Shown: piece after piece, positions 1-7,017 of the stretch
Numbering within the stretch: the stretch's first letter is position 1
Layout: each line of letters starts with the position of its first letter
Assembly: GCA_030749235.1 (NCBI GenBank)
Contig: JASMKM010000105.1
Coordinates: 1 to 33,449 of the forward strand
Reading direction: 5' to 3'
DNA: 33,449 nt
DNA from: Planctomycetota bacterium
Lineage (GTDB): Bacteria; Planctomycetota; UBA1135
The notes under the pieces: generated by a model
What the model saw: only the letters and a program-made list of their open reading frames with translations
The model's database searches: none
Told to the model about the DNA's origin: nothing
Program-made: the position numbers and the translations under genes

Positions 1-158
1 TGTTCCTGCAGGCCAACGAAGCCTTAAAGATGGCCAAAAGCAGCGGGAAAAACCGGTTGTTCTTCTTTGACCCAAATACGCGCAAGTCCGCAGGTACTGA
101 CTCGCAGGGTGTCACCACAGTCTCGCCAGCAGCTAGCGACGAGGCCAATCCCGATTAG
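1..158 (+). CDS. C-terminal end of a GGDEF (diguanylate cyclase) protein, partial
   Basis: This open frame enters from the left edge (first full codon at base 3) and stops at TAG 156-158. The readable ~51 residues begin FLQANEALKMAKSSGKNRLF. This matches the closing helix and strand of GGDEF domains, whose usual pattern is A-D-x-A-L-Y-x-A-K-x-x-G-(K/R)-N-R. The family makes cyclic di-GMP from two GTP in the cytoplasm. The GGDEF signature itself lies outside the window, so catalytic competence cannot be judged. A polar tail of about 25 residues follows the domain. The stop overlaps the stop of the convergent gene on the other strand by three bases. The family call rests only on the last helix. 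Confidence 0.7.
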   Translation, partial: FLQANEALKMAKSSGKNRLFFFDPNTRKSAGTDSQGVTTVSPAASDEANPD

Positions 159-1384
159 GGGTTCTGCGTAGCTTGCGGCAACCACACCACGTCGCCGAAA
201 TCTGCATGGCCGCCGAAAGGTAAGGCACTGGAAGGACGTGCGACCAGCTTCATCTGCCCCGCTTGCTGGACAGCGACCTTCAGCACCATCGGTGCATCGC
301 CAAAGGCGCGTGGCCCACTGTCGACGAGCAACTCATCATCCAGCCATACTTCAAAGCTCACTGGTTGCGGATTACGGAAGTGCTCAACCTCGCGATCCAC
401 GCCGACGGTCAGCAACAACAAACCAGGCTGCTCGACCTGGCGCTGCAAGGTCGTCGGCACCTTCACACCGATGCCCTGGGCGAAGACGCTGCTGCCAAGG
501 CGTAACGGTCGACCTTCGACACTTTTACCGAAACGTGGCGACCAATCCAAAACTTCGGATTGCGGACTGGATTCGACCTGCCAAAGATCTGCCTTGGCCC
601 ACTCCTGGACTTGGCCTCGACGCCGGATTCGCTGCACCGCACTCCACGGCAACGACCAATGGCTACCCCAAGCCAACTGCAGATTCAGTGCCCCGTCCTT
701 CAAGGAGATGATGCGCGCCGAGATTACCCCACCATTGGCGAGTTGGATCCACACCGCATCCGTGGGCTGCTCCATCTGTTCGTCCAACAATCCCAGACCG
801 AGGATCCGATCCCAAGCGAACTCCCGTTCGCCGGCCGAAGTCTCGAACAGCAAGCCACTCTCGCCCCATTCCAGTAAATAGCCTCGTTGGCGATCCATAC
901 CTCCGACAGTGGTGCTGACCCACAGCTGATCCTGGTCGTTCTCGGCGACCGGATGACGTTCGCGACCGAAGGATTTGATCCACAAGGTGTCCAAGGGCAT
1001 GGGTGCCAGCTCCGGCAAGCCCACCAATTGCCATGCAGGCTGGCCCCCCCAAAGAGGCGCAGGCTGACCTGGCAACCATGAGCCATCGTTGAGTTGCATG
1101 GTCCAAGCAGCAGGGCGAGTGCCGAGATTGAGGAAATCCACCAGCAACCAGTCGTCGTCGTGCTGCTGATCTTTCAGTTGTGGGCCTTCGCTGGTCCACC
1201 CGACCAAGCGACCGCTCTGATCGGAAATGCTGCCGCTCACGCGTACATAGGGGCCTTCCACCTGCGCCGCAACGGCAGCCGGCAAGGTGACGTCCGCCGC
1301 AGCAGGAGCGGGTTCAGCCTGGAGGCTGAGCAGCAGTGGAAGAAAGGACAACAAGGCATGACAGGATAATCGCTGCCATGCCAC
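155..1384 (-). CDS. secreted protein with C-terminal NPCBM carbohydrate-binding-type domain
   Basis: I chose the GTG at 1384 (409 residues). It puts a signal peptide at the front: Arg near residue 5, hydrophobic core ALLSFLPLLLSL, then QAEPAPA. The frame stays open up to 1480, but that longer start would cover the groEL1 promoter region. The last ~120 residues (about 290-405) resemble NPCBM/NEW2: a phrase on original length and 'SVFAQGIGVKVPTTL', then 'LLLTVGVDREV', 'VSFEVWLDDELLVDSG' and a closing 'FGDVVWLPQA'. NPCBM domains are beta-sandwiches found on secreted proteins, many acting on carbohydrates. The preceding ~260 residues are Trp-rich with no catalytic motif I recognise. The gene diverges from groEL1, and its TAA (155-157) interlocks with the stop of the GGDEF gene. 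Substrate unknown. Confidence 0.75.
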   Translation of the reverse strand: MAWQRLSCHALLSFLPLLLSLQAEPAPAAADVTLPAAVAAQVEGPYVRVSGSISDQSGRLVGWTSEGPQLKDQQHDDDWLLVDFLNLGTRPAAWTMQLNDGSWLPGQPAPLWGGQPAWQLVGLPELAPMPLDTLWIKSFGRERHPVAENDQDQLWVSTTVGGMDRQRGYLLEWGESGLLFETSAGEREFAWDRILGLGLLDEQMEQPTDAVWIQLANGGVISARIISLKDGALNLQLAWGSHWSLPWSAVQRIRRRGQVQEWAKADLWQVESSPQSEVLDWSPRFGKSVEGRPLRLGSSVFAQGIGVKVPTTLQRQVEQPGLLLLTVGVDREVEHFRNPQPVSFEVWLDDELLVDSGPRAFGDAPMVLKVAVQQAGQMKLVARPSSALPFGGHADFGDVVWLPQATQNP

Positions 1385-1447
1385 CTTGCATTCATGCCAA
1401 AACGGCAGAGGTGCCGCCAATTTCGAAGTGTTTAGGCTCCAACGGGT

Positions 1448-1463
1448 TGGCACTGTAGTTGCT
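1448..1463 (+). promoter_or_regulatory. predicted sigma-54 (-24/-12) promoter of the groE cluster
   Basis: The bases TGGCACTGTAGTTGCT match the RpoN consensus TGGCACG-N4-TTGCW at every defined position except the seventh (T for G), with exact spacing. The -24 GG is at 1449-1450 and the -12 GC at 1461-1462, predicting a start near 1474 and a ~50-base leader before groEL1 at 1525. It lies in the gap between the divergent NPCBM gene (start 1384) and groEL1. No CIRCE inverted repeat (HrcA operator) or sigma-32-type promoter is visible there. An enhancer-binding activator would be needed; none is encoded in the window. Confidence 0.6.
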
Positions 1464-1474
1464 GTAATGCCGCA

Positions 1475-1487
1475 CCGCATTTTGCGG
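1475..1487 (+). other. hairpin at the predicted 5' end of the groE mRNA
   Basis: CCGCA-TTT-TGCGG is a perfect 5-bp inverted repeat with a three-base loop. It begins one base after the start predicted from the -24/-12 element, so it would cap the transcript. A 5'-terminal hairpin can protect mRNA from decay. That role is inferred. Confidence 0.35.
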
Positions 1488-1524
1488 CTCCCATCCTGAT
1501 CCCCGACTCGGATCCCGGAATCCC

Positions 1525-3150
1525 ATGCAGAAAGAACTGACTTTCCACGGCGAAGCCCGTGAAGCCATCCTCAACGGTGTCGAGAAACTGGCTAAGGCCG
1601 TCGTCTCCACCCTCGGCCCCAAGGGCCGTTGCGCCGTCCTCGATAAGTCCTGGGGCGGTCCCACCATCACCAAAGATGGTGTTACCGTTGCCCGCGACAT
1701 TGACCTGACCGACCGCTCTGAGAACCTCGGTGCGCAGTTGGTCAAGCAAGCCGCGACCAAGACCAACGACCGTGCCGGTGACGGCACCACCACTGCCACC
1801 TTGCTGGCCTGGAGCATCTACAAGGAAGCTCTGCGTCACCTGTCGGTCGGCGCCGACCCGAGTGCGATGATCAGCGGTCTGCGCGAAGGTGCGCAAAGCG
1901 TCAAGGCGCAACTGGCCAAGCAGGCCAAGAAGGTCAAAACCAACGACGACATCCTGGCCGTGGCCACCATCGCGTCGAACAATGACAGCGTCATCGGCAA
2001 GACCTTAGCTGACGCCTTCGCCAAGGTTGGCAATGACGGCGTATTGACCATCGAGGAAGGCAAGTCGCTCGATACCGAAGTCAAGGTCGTCACTGGCATG
2101 CAGTTTGACCGCGGCTTCCTGTCGCCGAACTTCGCTACCGACATGGAGACGCTCGAGTGCGTCTATAGCAAACCGTTGATCTTGGTCCACGAGGACAAGA
2201 TCTCTAACATCCAGAGCCTCTTGCCGGTGCTCGAGGCTTCCAAGGAAGCGGGTGTACCGTTGGTGATTATCGCCGAGGACATCGAAGGCGAAGCCTTGGC
2301 CGCATTGGTGGTCAACAAGATGCGTGGCGTCTTGGAAGTGGTCGCCGTCAAGGCTCCGGGTTATGGCGAGCGCCGCAAAGAGATGCTGCGTGACATCGCC
2401 GTGCTGACTGGTGCTACCGCCATCATGAAGGATGGCGGCAAGGAGTTAGATGCGGTCACTCTCGGGGACCTTGGCACTGCCAACCGTGTGCAGATTGACT
2501 CCAACAACACCACCGTGGTCGAAGGTGCCGGCAACGCCACCGAGGTCAAGAACCGCGCCGCACAGATTCGTCACGAAATCGAGGCCACCACTTCCGACTA
2601 CGACCGCGAGAAGCTCGAGGAGCGACTCGCCAAGCTAGTTGGTGGTATCGCGCAGATTTCCGTCGGGGGAGCCACCGAGGCTGAAGTGAAGGAGCGCAAG
2701 CACCGCTACGAAGATGCCAAGCATGCCACCACGGCTGCAATCGAGTCGGGCATCCTTGCCGGCGGCGGCGCCGCCTTGTTGCGTGCTGGAGCCAAGCTCC
2801 AGAAAGACGGCTTGGGGTTCAGCGGTGACAAGCTCACTGGCCTCGAGATCCTGATTACTGCGCTGCAGCAGCCGGTGCGCACCATCGCCGACAACGCCGG
2901 TCTGGATGGCGCCGTCGTCGCACGGCGCATTCTGCGCGATCAGAAAGCCACCTTCGGTTTCAACGCACTGACCGAAAAGTACGGCGACATGTTCGAGATG
3001 GGCATCGTCGATCCAACCAAGGTGACCGTGACTGCTCTTGAGAACGCCATCAGCGTGGCGACCACCTTGATAACTACCGAATGCCTCGTCGTTGAGGCTC
3101 CTACCGAAGAAGATGAAGCTGCTGCCATGGAGGGCGGCCACGACCACTAG
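1525..3150 (+). CDS. groEL: chaperonin GroEL, divergent first copy
   Basis: A 541-residue 60-kDa chaperonin subunit, which forms the ATP-driven folding ring in the cytoplasm. ATP-site features are present: TLGPKGR near residue 30, TKDGVTVARD near 50, AGDGTTT near 86 and the late Asp in RYEDAKHAT. In the apical domain the canonical YLSPYF (E. coli Y199/Y203/F204) reads FLSPNF, so one conserved substrate- and GroES-contact tyrosine is Asn. The other apical hydrophobics (LLPVLE, ALAALVV) are kept. The C-terminus ends EEDEAAAMEGGHDH rather than with GGM repeats. It opens a cluster, 15 bases before groES, and follows a predicted sigma-54 promoter. The Shine-Dalgarno is weak (GGAA). It is likely a specialised or stress-inducible paralog of the copy at 3537; chaperonin identity is certain. 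Confidence 0.95.
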   Translation: MQKELTFHGEAREAILNGVEKLAKAVVSTLGPKGRCAVLDKSWGGPTITKDGVTVARDIDLTDRSENLGAQLVKQAATKTNDRAGDGTTTATLLAWSIYKEALRHLSVGADPSAMISGLREGAQSVKAQLAKQAKKVKTNDDILAVATIASNNDSVIGKTLADAFAKVGNDGVLTIEEGKSLDTEVKVVTGMQFDRGFLSPNFATDMETLECVYSKPLILVHEDKISNIQSLLPVLEASKEAGVPLVIIAEDIEGEALAALVVNKMRGVLEVVAVKAPGYGERRKEMLRDIAVLTGATAIMKDGGKELDAVTLGDLGTANRVQIDSNNTTVVEGAGNATEVKNRAAQIRHEIEATTSDYDREKLEERLAKLVGGIAQISVGGATEAEVKERKHRYEDAKHATTAAIESGILAGGGAALLRAGAKLQKDGLGFSGDKLTGLEILITALQQPVRTIADNAGLDGAVVARRILRDQKATFGFNALTEKYGDMFEMGIVDPTKVTVTALENAISVATTLITTECLVVEAPTEEDEAAAMEGGHDH

Positions 3151-3165
3151 TCGTAAACCCGTCAC

Positions 3166-3516
3166 ATGGCAAAGACTAAAACCAAGAGCAAAGCCAAAGC
3201 GAAACCAAAGGCAAAAATGATGAAGATTGCTTTCACCCCAATCGAGGATCGCGTGCTGGTGCGTCCGGCCGCAGCCGAGACCGTTTCCGCTTCCGGCATC
3301 GTCCTGCCCGATAGCGCCCAAGAAAAGCCTTTGCGCGGCGAAATCGTCGCCGTCGGCCCGGGTCGCTTGGCCAAGAGTGGCGCTCGCCTCAAGATGCCAG
3401 TCGCCGTCGGCAACCAAGTGGTCTACGGCAAGTACTCCGGTAACGAAATCCAGTTCGAAGGCGAGGAGTACAAGATCCTCCGCGCCGACGAAATCCTCGC
3501 CACCATCAACGCCTAA
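3166..3516 (+). CDS. groES: co-chaperonin GroES with Lys-rich N-terminal extension
   Basis: GroES caps GroEL as a heptameric lid. From residue 19 the protein is a normal ~98-residue GroES: KIAFTPIEDRVLVRP, then the mobile loop with the GIVL contact (SASGIVLPDSAQEKP), RGEIVAVGPG, and the terminal KYSGNEIQFEGEEYKILRADEILA. In front sits an 18-residue tail in which nearly every second residue is Lys. If translation begins at M18 (3217), which is preceded by AAAGG at suitable distance, the tail would be absent; the upstream ATG at 3166 has only a poor ribosome site. It sits between two groEL genes (15 and 20 bases away) and probably serves both. Confidence 0.95.
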   Translation: MAKTKTKSKAKAKPKAKMMKIAFTPIEDRVLVRPAAAETVSASGIVLPDSAQEKPLRGEIVAVGPGRLAKSGARLKMPVAVGNQVVYGKYSGNEIQFEGEEYKILRADEILATINA

Positions 3517-3536
3517 GGCCGCAAGGAGAGATTCTC

Positions 3537-5147
3537 ATGGCAAAACAAATTTTGTTCGACGATAAGGCCCGCGAGAAGCTTTTCGCAGGCATCGAGACCT
3601 TGGCCCGCACCGTTTCGGTGACCTTGGGGCCTGCTGGTCGCAATGTAATCCTCGAGAAATCCTTTGGCGCACCCGTAGTCACCAAGGATGGTGTATCGGT
3701 AGCGAAGGATGTCGAGGTCGAAGACCAGTTCGAGAACCTCGGCGCCAAATTGGTGCGCGAGGTCGCTTCCAAAACCAATGACGAGGCCGGTGACGGCACC
3801 ACCACCGCGACGGTGTTGGCCAGCGAGATGATTCGCCTCGGACTTAAGTACATGGCCGCGGGTGCGAGCCCGTCTGCATTACGCAACGGCATCGACAAGG
3901 CGGTCAAGGCCGCCTCCGAATCCGTCGTAGCCCTGTCGCGTAAGGTCAAGGGAGACGACCTCGCGCGAGTGGCCACCATCTCCGCGAACCAAGATGCGGA
4001 AATCGGTGAAATCCTCGCCAGCGTGATGAAGCAGGCCGGTAAGCAAGGCGTCATCACCATCGAGGAAGGTGACAACATAGACACCAGGCCAGAGTTCGTC
4101 GATGGCTTGAGCATTGACAAGGGCTATCTGTCACCTTACTTCGTGACCGACATGGCCAAGATGACGGCCGAGTTCGAGAACGCCCTAGTGTTGGTACACG
4201 AGAAGAAGATCACCAACCTGCAGGACTTCCTGCCACTGTTGGAGAAGGTCGCCCCCACCAGCAAGCCGCTGTTGATCGTCGCCGAGGATGTCGAGGCGGA
4301 AGCCCTAGCAGCATTGGTCGTCAACAAGCTGCGCGGCGTGATGAACGTCGTCGCAATCAAGGCCCCGGGCTTCGGCGATCGCCGCAAGGCCATGCTCGGC
4401 GACATCGCCGTGTTGACCGGTGCCACTGCAATCCTCGAGGAAACCGGCCGCAAGTTAGCCGACGTCGAGCTTGACGAACTCGGTAGCGTGCGCAAGTTGA
4501 CCGTCGAGAAGGAGCGTTCGGTACTCGTCGGCGGCGGTGGCAAGAAGGCTTCGCTCAAAGCGCGCGTCGCCCAAATAGAGGCGCAGATCGCCAACAGCAC
4601 CTCGGACTACGACAAGGAGAAGCTGCAGGAGCGCTTGGCCAAATTGGCTGGTGGCGTGGCAGTGATCAAGGTCGGTGGTGCCACCGAAACGGAATTGAAG
4701 GAGCGCAAGCACCGTACCGAAGATGCCCTAGCGGCAACCCGTGCGGCGCAGGATGAAGGCATCGTTCCTGGTGGCGGCACTGCCTTGTTGCGCGCTATCG
4801 ACGCTGTCGAAGGCGTACGCTCGAAGGCCCGTGGCGACGAGAAATTCGGTATCGAGATTGTGGCCAAGGCACTGCGCGCGCCGACTCGCATGATTGCCGA
4901 CAACGCTGGCCGTGACGGCTCGGTGGTCGTCGAGGAAGTCCTCGAGCGCAATGCATGGAATGGTTACGACGCCCTCGCTGACCAGTACTGCGATCTCGGC
5001 AAGGCAGGTATCCTCGACCCCACCAAGGTCGTGCGTGTGGCCCTGCAAAACGCAGGCTCAATCGCCGGTCTGCTACTGACCACCAACACTCTGGTGACCG
5101 ACATCAAGGACGAGAAGGAAGGCGCCATCAGTGGCGCGATTGCCTGA
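3537..5147 (+). CDS. groEL: chaperonin GroEL, second, canonical copy
   Basis: A 536-residue GroEL with a strong ribosome site (AAGGAGAG, 8 bases before ATG). Every landmark is canonical: TLGPAGRNV, TKDGVSVAKD, the ATPase motif AGDGTTTAT near residue 86, apical YLSPYF, DVEAEALAALVVNKLRG, APGFGDRRKAML, and the catalytic Asp in RTEDALAAT. The C-terminus ends KEGAISGAIA and lacks the GGM tail. Since this copy keeps the apical tyrosine lost in the first copy and has the better ribosome site, it is the better candidate for the housekeeping chaperonin. That is inference. dnaJ follows after 12 bases. Confidence 0.96.
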   Translation: MAKQILFDDKAREKLFAGIETLARTVSVTLGPAGRNVILEKSFGAPVVTKDGVSVAKDVEVEDQFENLGAKLVREVASKTNDEAGDGTTTATVLASEMIRLGLKYMAAGASPSALRNGIDKAVKAASESVVALSRKVKGDDLARVATISANQDAEIGEILASVMKQAGKQGVITIEEGDNIDTRPEFVDGLSIDKGYLSPYFVTDMAKMTAEFENALVLVHEKKITNLQDFLPLLEKVAPTSKPLLIVAEDVEAEALAALVVNKLRGVMNVVAIKAPGFGDRRKAMLGDIAVLTGATAILEETGRKLADVELDELGSVRKLTVEKERSVLVGGGGKKASLKARVAQIEAQIANSTSDYDKEKLQERLAKLAGGVAVIKVGGATETELKERKHRTEDALAATRAAQDEGIVPGGGTALLRAIDAVEGVRSKARGDEKFGIEIVAKALRAPTRMIADNAGRDGSVVVEEVLERNAWNGYDALADQYCDLGKAGILDPTKVVRVALQNAGSIAGLLLTTNTLVTDIKDEKEGAISGAIA

Positions 5148-5159
5148 TTAGGAGCACTG

Positions 5160-6269
5160 GTGAGCCAACGCGACTACTACGAAATCCTCGGCGTCGGGAA
5201 GCAAGCTTCCGATGCCGAGGTTAAATCGGCGTATCGCAAACTGGCCATGAAGTATCACCCCGACCGCAACAAGGAAGAGGGTGCTTCAGAGAAGTTCAAG
5301 GAGGCAACCGAGGCCTACTCGGTGCTTTCCGACAGTGAAAAACGCGCACGTTATGACCGCTTCGGCCATGCCGGTGTCGCCGGTGGTCCTGGCGGAGCTG
5401 GCGGTGTCAATGTCGACTTCAGTTCGATCTTCGAGCAGTTCGGCGACATCTTCGGCGGGCAACGTGGCGGCCGCGGTGGAGGCAGCATCTTCGAGAGCCT
5501 GTTTGGCTTTGGTGGAGGCGGCCGCTCGCGCAACCAAGGCCACCCCGGTCGCAGCCTGCGCGCTTCGGTCCAAATCGATATGCACGACGTGCTGCATGGT
5601 ACCGAGCGCACCATCACCTTGCGTCGTAACGAGAATTGCGGTTCCTGTGATGGCAGCGGTGCGGCCCCGGGAGGCAAGCGCGAGACCTGCACCACCTGTA
5701 AGGGTCAAGGTGCGGTGAATCAACAACAGGGTTTCTTCGCCGTCCAGACCGCTTGTCAGCGCTGCCAAGGAGAAGGCACGACGATCTCGAAGCCATGCGG
5801 TAGTTGCCGCGGCAGTGGCCAAGAAATCAAGGAACGCGAGATCGAGGTCAAGATTCCGGCCGGCATCGATGATGGCGCACAGATCCGCCTCAGTGGCCAA
5901 GGGGAATCCGGCCGCATGGGCGGACACGATGGTGATCTGTTCGTCGAGGTACGCGTCGCCGGTGAGCCACGCTTCCATCGAGACGGCAGTGACCTCTACA
6001 CAGAGATTCCGGTCAACTGGTCCCAAGCTGTGCTCGGCGACAAGTTGATGGTCGAGACTCTCGAAGGTGAGGCGCGCATGACGATGCCTGCAGGCACCCC
6101 AACTGGGAAACTGTTCCGCATTCGTGGCCAGGGCCTGCCTCGTCTCCATGGCGGTAACCGCGGCGATCTGCTGGTGCGAGTCTACGTGGATGTGCCCACC
6201 AAACTAACACGCGAGGAGAAGAGCTTGATCAAGAAAGTCCTCGAACTTGATCGTAAACGCGACAAGTAG
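5160..6269 (+). CDS. dnaJ: chaperone DnaJ (Hsp40), full type I
   Basis: DnaJ delivers unfolded proteins to DnaK and stimulates its ATPase. The start is GTG, preceded by AGGAG. The J-domain (residues 4-68) carries HPD at 33-35. A Gly/Phe-rich linker follows (about 70-125, many GG and FGG). The zinc centre has four CxxCxGxG repeats: [24 protein letters not shown] and CGSCRGSG. The C-terminal substrate and dimerisation domains end in a Lys-rich helix. At 369 residues it is of usual length. It lies 12 bases after groEL2 and 35 before grpE. DnaK, its obligate partner, is not in the window, so this cluster joins GroE and the DnaK co-chaperones without DnaK. Confidence 0.97.
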   Translation: MSQRDYYEILGVGKQASDAEVKSAYRKLAMKYHPDRNKEEGASEKFKEATEAYSVLSDSEKRARYDRFGHAGVAGGPGGAGGVNVDFSSIFEQFGDIFGGQRGGRGGGSIFESLFGFGGGGRSRNQGHPGRSLRASVQIDMHDVLHGTERTITLRRNENCGSCDGSGAAPGGKRETCTTCKGQGAVNQQQGFFAVQTACQRCQGEGTTISKPCGSCRGSGQEIKEREIEVKIPAGIDDGAQIRLSGQGESGRMGGHDGDLFVEVRVAGEPRFHRDGSDLYTEIPVNWSQAVLGDKLMVETLEGEARMTMPAGTPTGKLFRIRGQGLPRLHGGNRGDLLVRVYVDVPTKLTREEKSLIKKVLELDRKRDK

Positions 6270-6304
6270 ACCAACAAAAGCAAGTCGTAGCGGCTGCATC
6301 AAAG

Positions 6305-6898
6305 ATGGCGAAAGCAAAGAAGAAAAAGAAGGACCTGGAAAACCAGGAAGTCACGGAAGAGACCGTGACCGAAGCTTCCGAGGAGCAGGCAGAAGAGCCC
6401 CATGAACTCACTGCCGAGGAGTGGCAAGACCGCTTTCTGCGCGCTCAGGCCGACCTGCAGAACATCCGTCGTCGTCTCGGCGAGGAGACTGAAGAGCGCG
6501 TGCGCCTGCGCTTGGAGGCGCTCCTGTTCGACCTGATTCGCGTCGCCGACTACATGGAGGCTGCCTTGAGCAACATTCCTGAGCCGGTGCAGAAAGCCGC
6601 GCAATCTGACGCTTTCCTGATGGGCATCACCGCCATTCAGCAGGCGCTTGAGGGTGTGATGATGGGGCATGGCATGGTCTTCCTGAAGCCAGGGACCTCC
6701 GAGGAGTTCAACCCCGAGGAGCATGAGGCGGTCGAGACCGTGGTCGATACTGCGCTGGAAGCTCCGCAGATGGAGTTGGTGAGCCGTGGTTACCGCATCG
6801 GCAAGCGCATCCTGCGCCCTGCCAAGGTCAAGGTAATTACGCCAACCGCCCCGCCGACCACCCCGACTCCGGTGGATGAAGGCGAAACTGAGGCCTAG
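6305..6898 (+). CDS. grpE: nucleotide exchange factor GrpE
   Basis: GrpE dimers release ADP from DnaK. The 197 residues show the family layout: a basic then acidic disordered N-terminus (MAKAKKKKKDLEN, then many Glu), a long helix (EEWQDRFLRAQADLQNIRRR), and the C-terminal beta-wing with FNPEEHEAV, GYRIGKRILRPAKVKV. The usual pattern is FNPxxHEAV...GYxxxxRxLRPAxVxV. A Pro/Thr-rich tail (PTAPPTTPTP) ends it. It is the last gene of the chaperone cluster, 35 bases after dnaJ, and lacks a clear Shine-Dalgarno. A Lys-rich N-terminus like that of the groES product is notable. Confidence 0.95.
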   Translation: MAKAKKKKKDLENQEVTEETVTEASEEQAEEPHELTAEEWQDRFLRAQADLQNIRRRLGEETEERVRLRLEALLFDLIRVADYMEAALSNIPEPVQKAAQSDAFLMGITAIQQALEGVMMGHGMVFLKPGTSEEFNPEEHEAVETVVDTALEAPQMELVSRGYRIGKRILRPAKVKVITPTAPPTTPTPVDEGETEA

Positions 6899-6911
6899 CT
6901 GCAAGACGTCT

Positions 6912-6940
6912 GGGGGTTGGATATCGGCAGGCTAGCCCCC
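6912..6940 (+). terminator. possible weak terminator hairpin after grpE
   Basis: GGGGGTT at 6912-6918 can pair with AGCCCCC at 6934-6940 (seven pairs, one G-U, 15-base loop). It starts 13 bases after the grpE stop. No run of T follows, so it may only attenuate or protect the 3' end. Confidence 0.3.
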
Positions 6941-6948
6941 TAGTGCCT

Positions 6949-6977
6949 TTGGATTATGGCGATTTTACACATAAGAT
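6949..6977 (+). promoter_or_regulatory. possible sigma-70-type promoter for the metallopeptidase gene
   Basis: TTGGAT (6949-6954) and TAAGAT (6972-6977) are separated by 17 bases, in a locally AT-rich patch between grpE and the next gene. Predicted start is near 6984, giving a ~34-base leader before ATG 7018. Hexamer matches are partial (3/6 and 4/6). Confidence 0.35.
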
Positions 6978-7017
6978 TGGCCTACTCCGTTACTTCCTGT
7001 ATCGTTGTAGTGCTGTG

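Noticed and set aside
1385-1524. CIRCE operator upstream of groEL1
   Set aside because: No TTAGCACTC-N9-GAGTGCTAA-like inverted repeat is present; TTGGCACTG matches one half only by overlap with the sigma-54 element.
5286-6149. 287-codon minus-strand frame opposite dnaJ
   Set aside because: Ala/Thr-rich mirror of the Gly- and Cys-rich dnaJ coding sequence; no independent motif or ribosome site.
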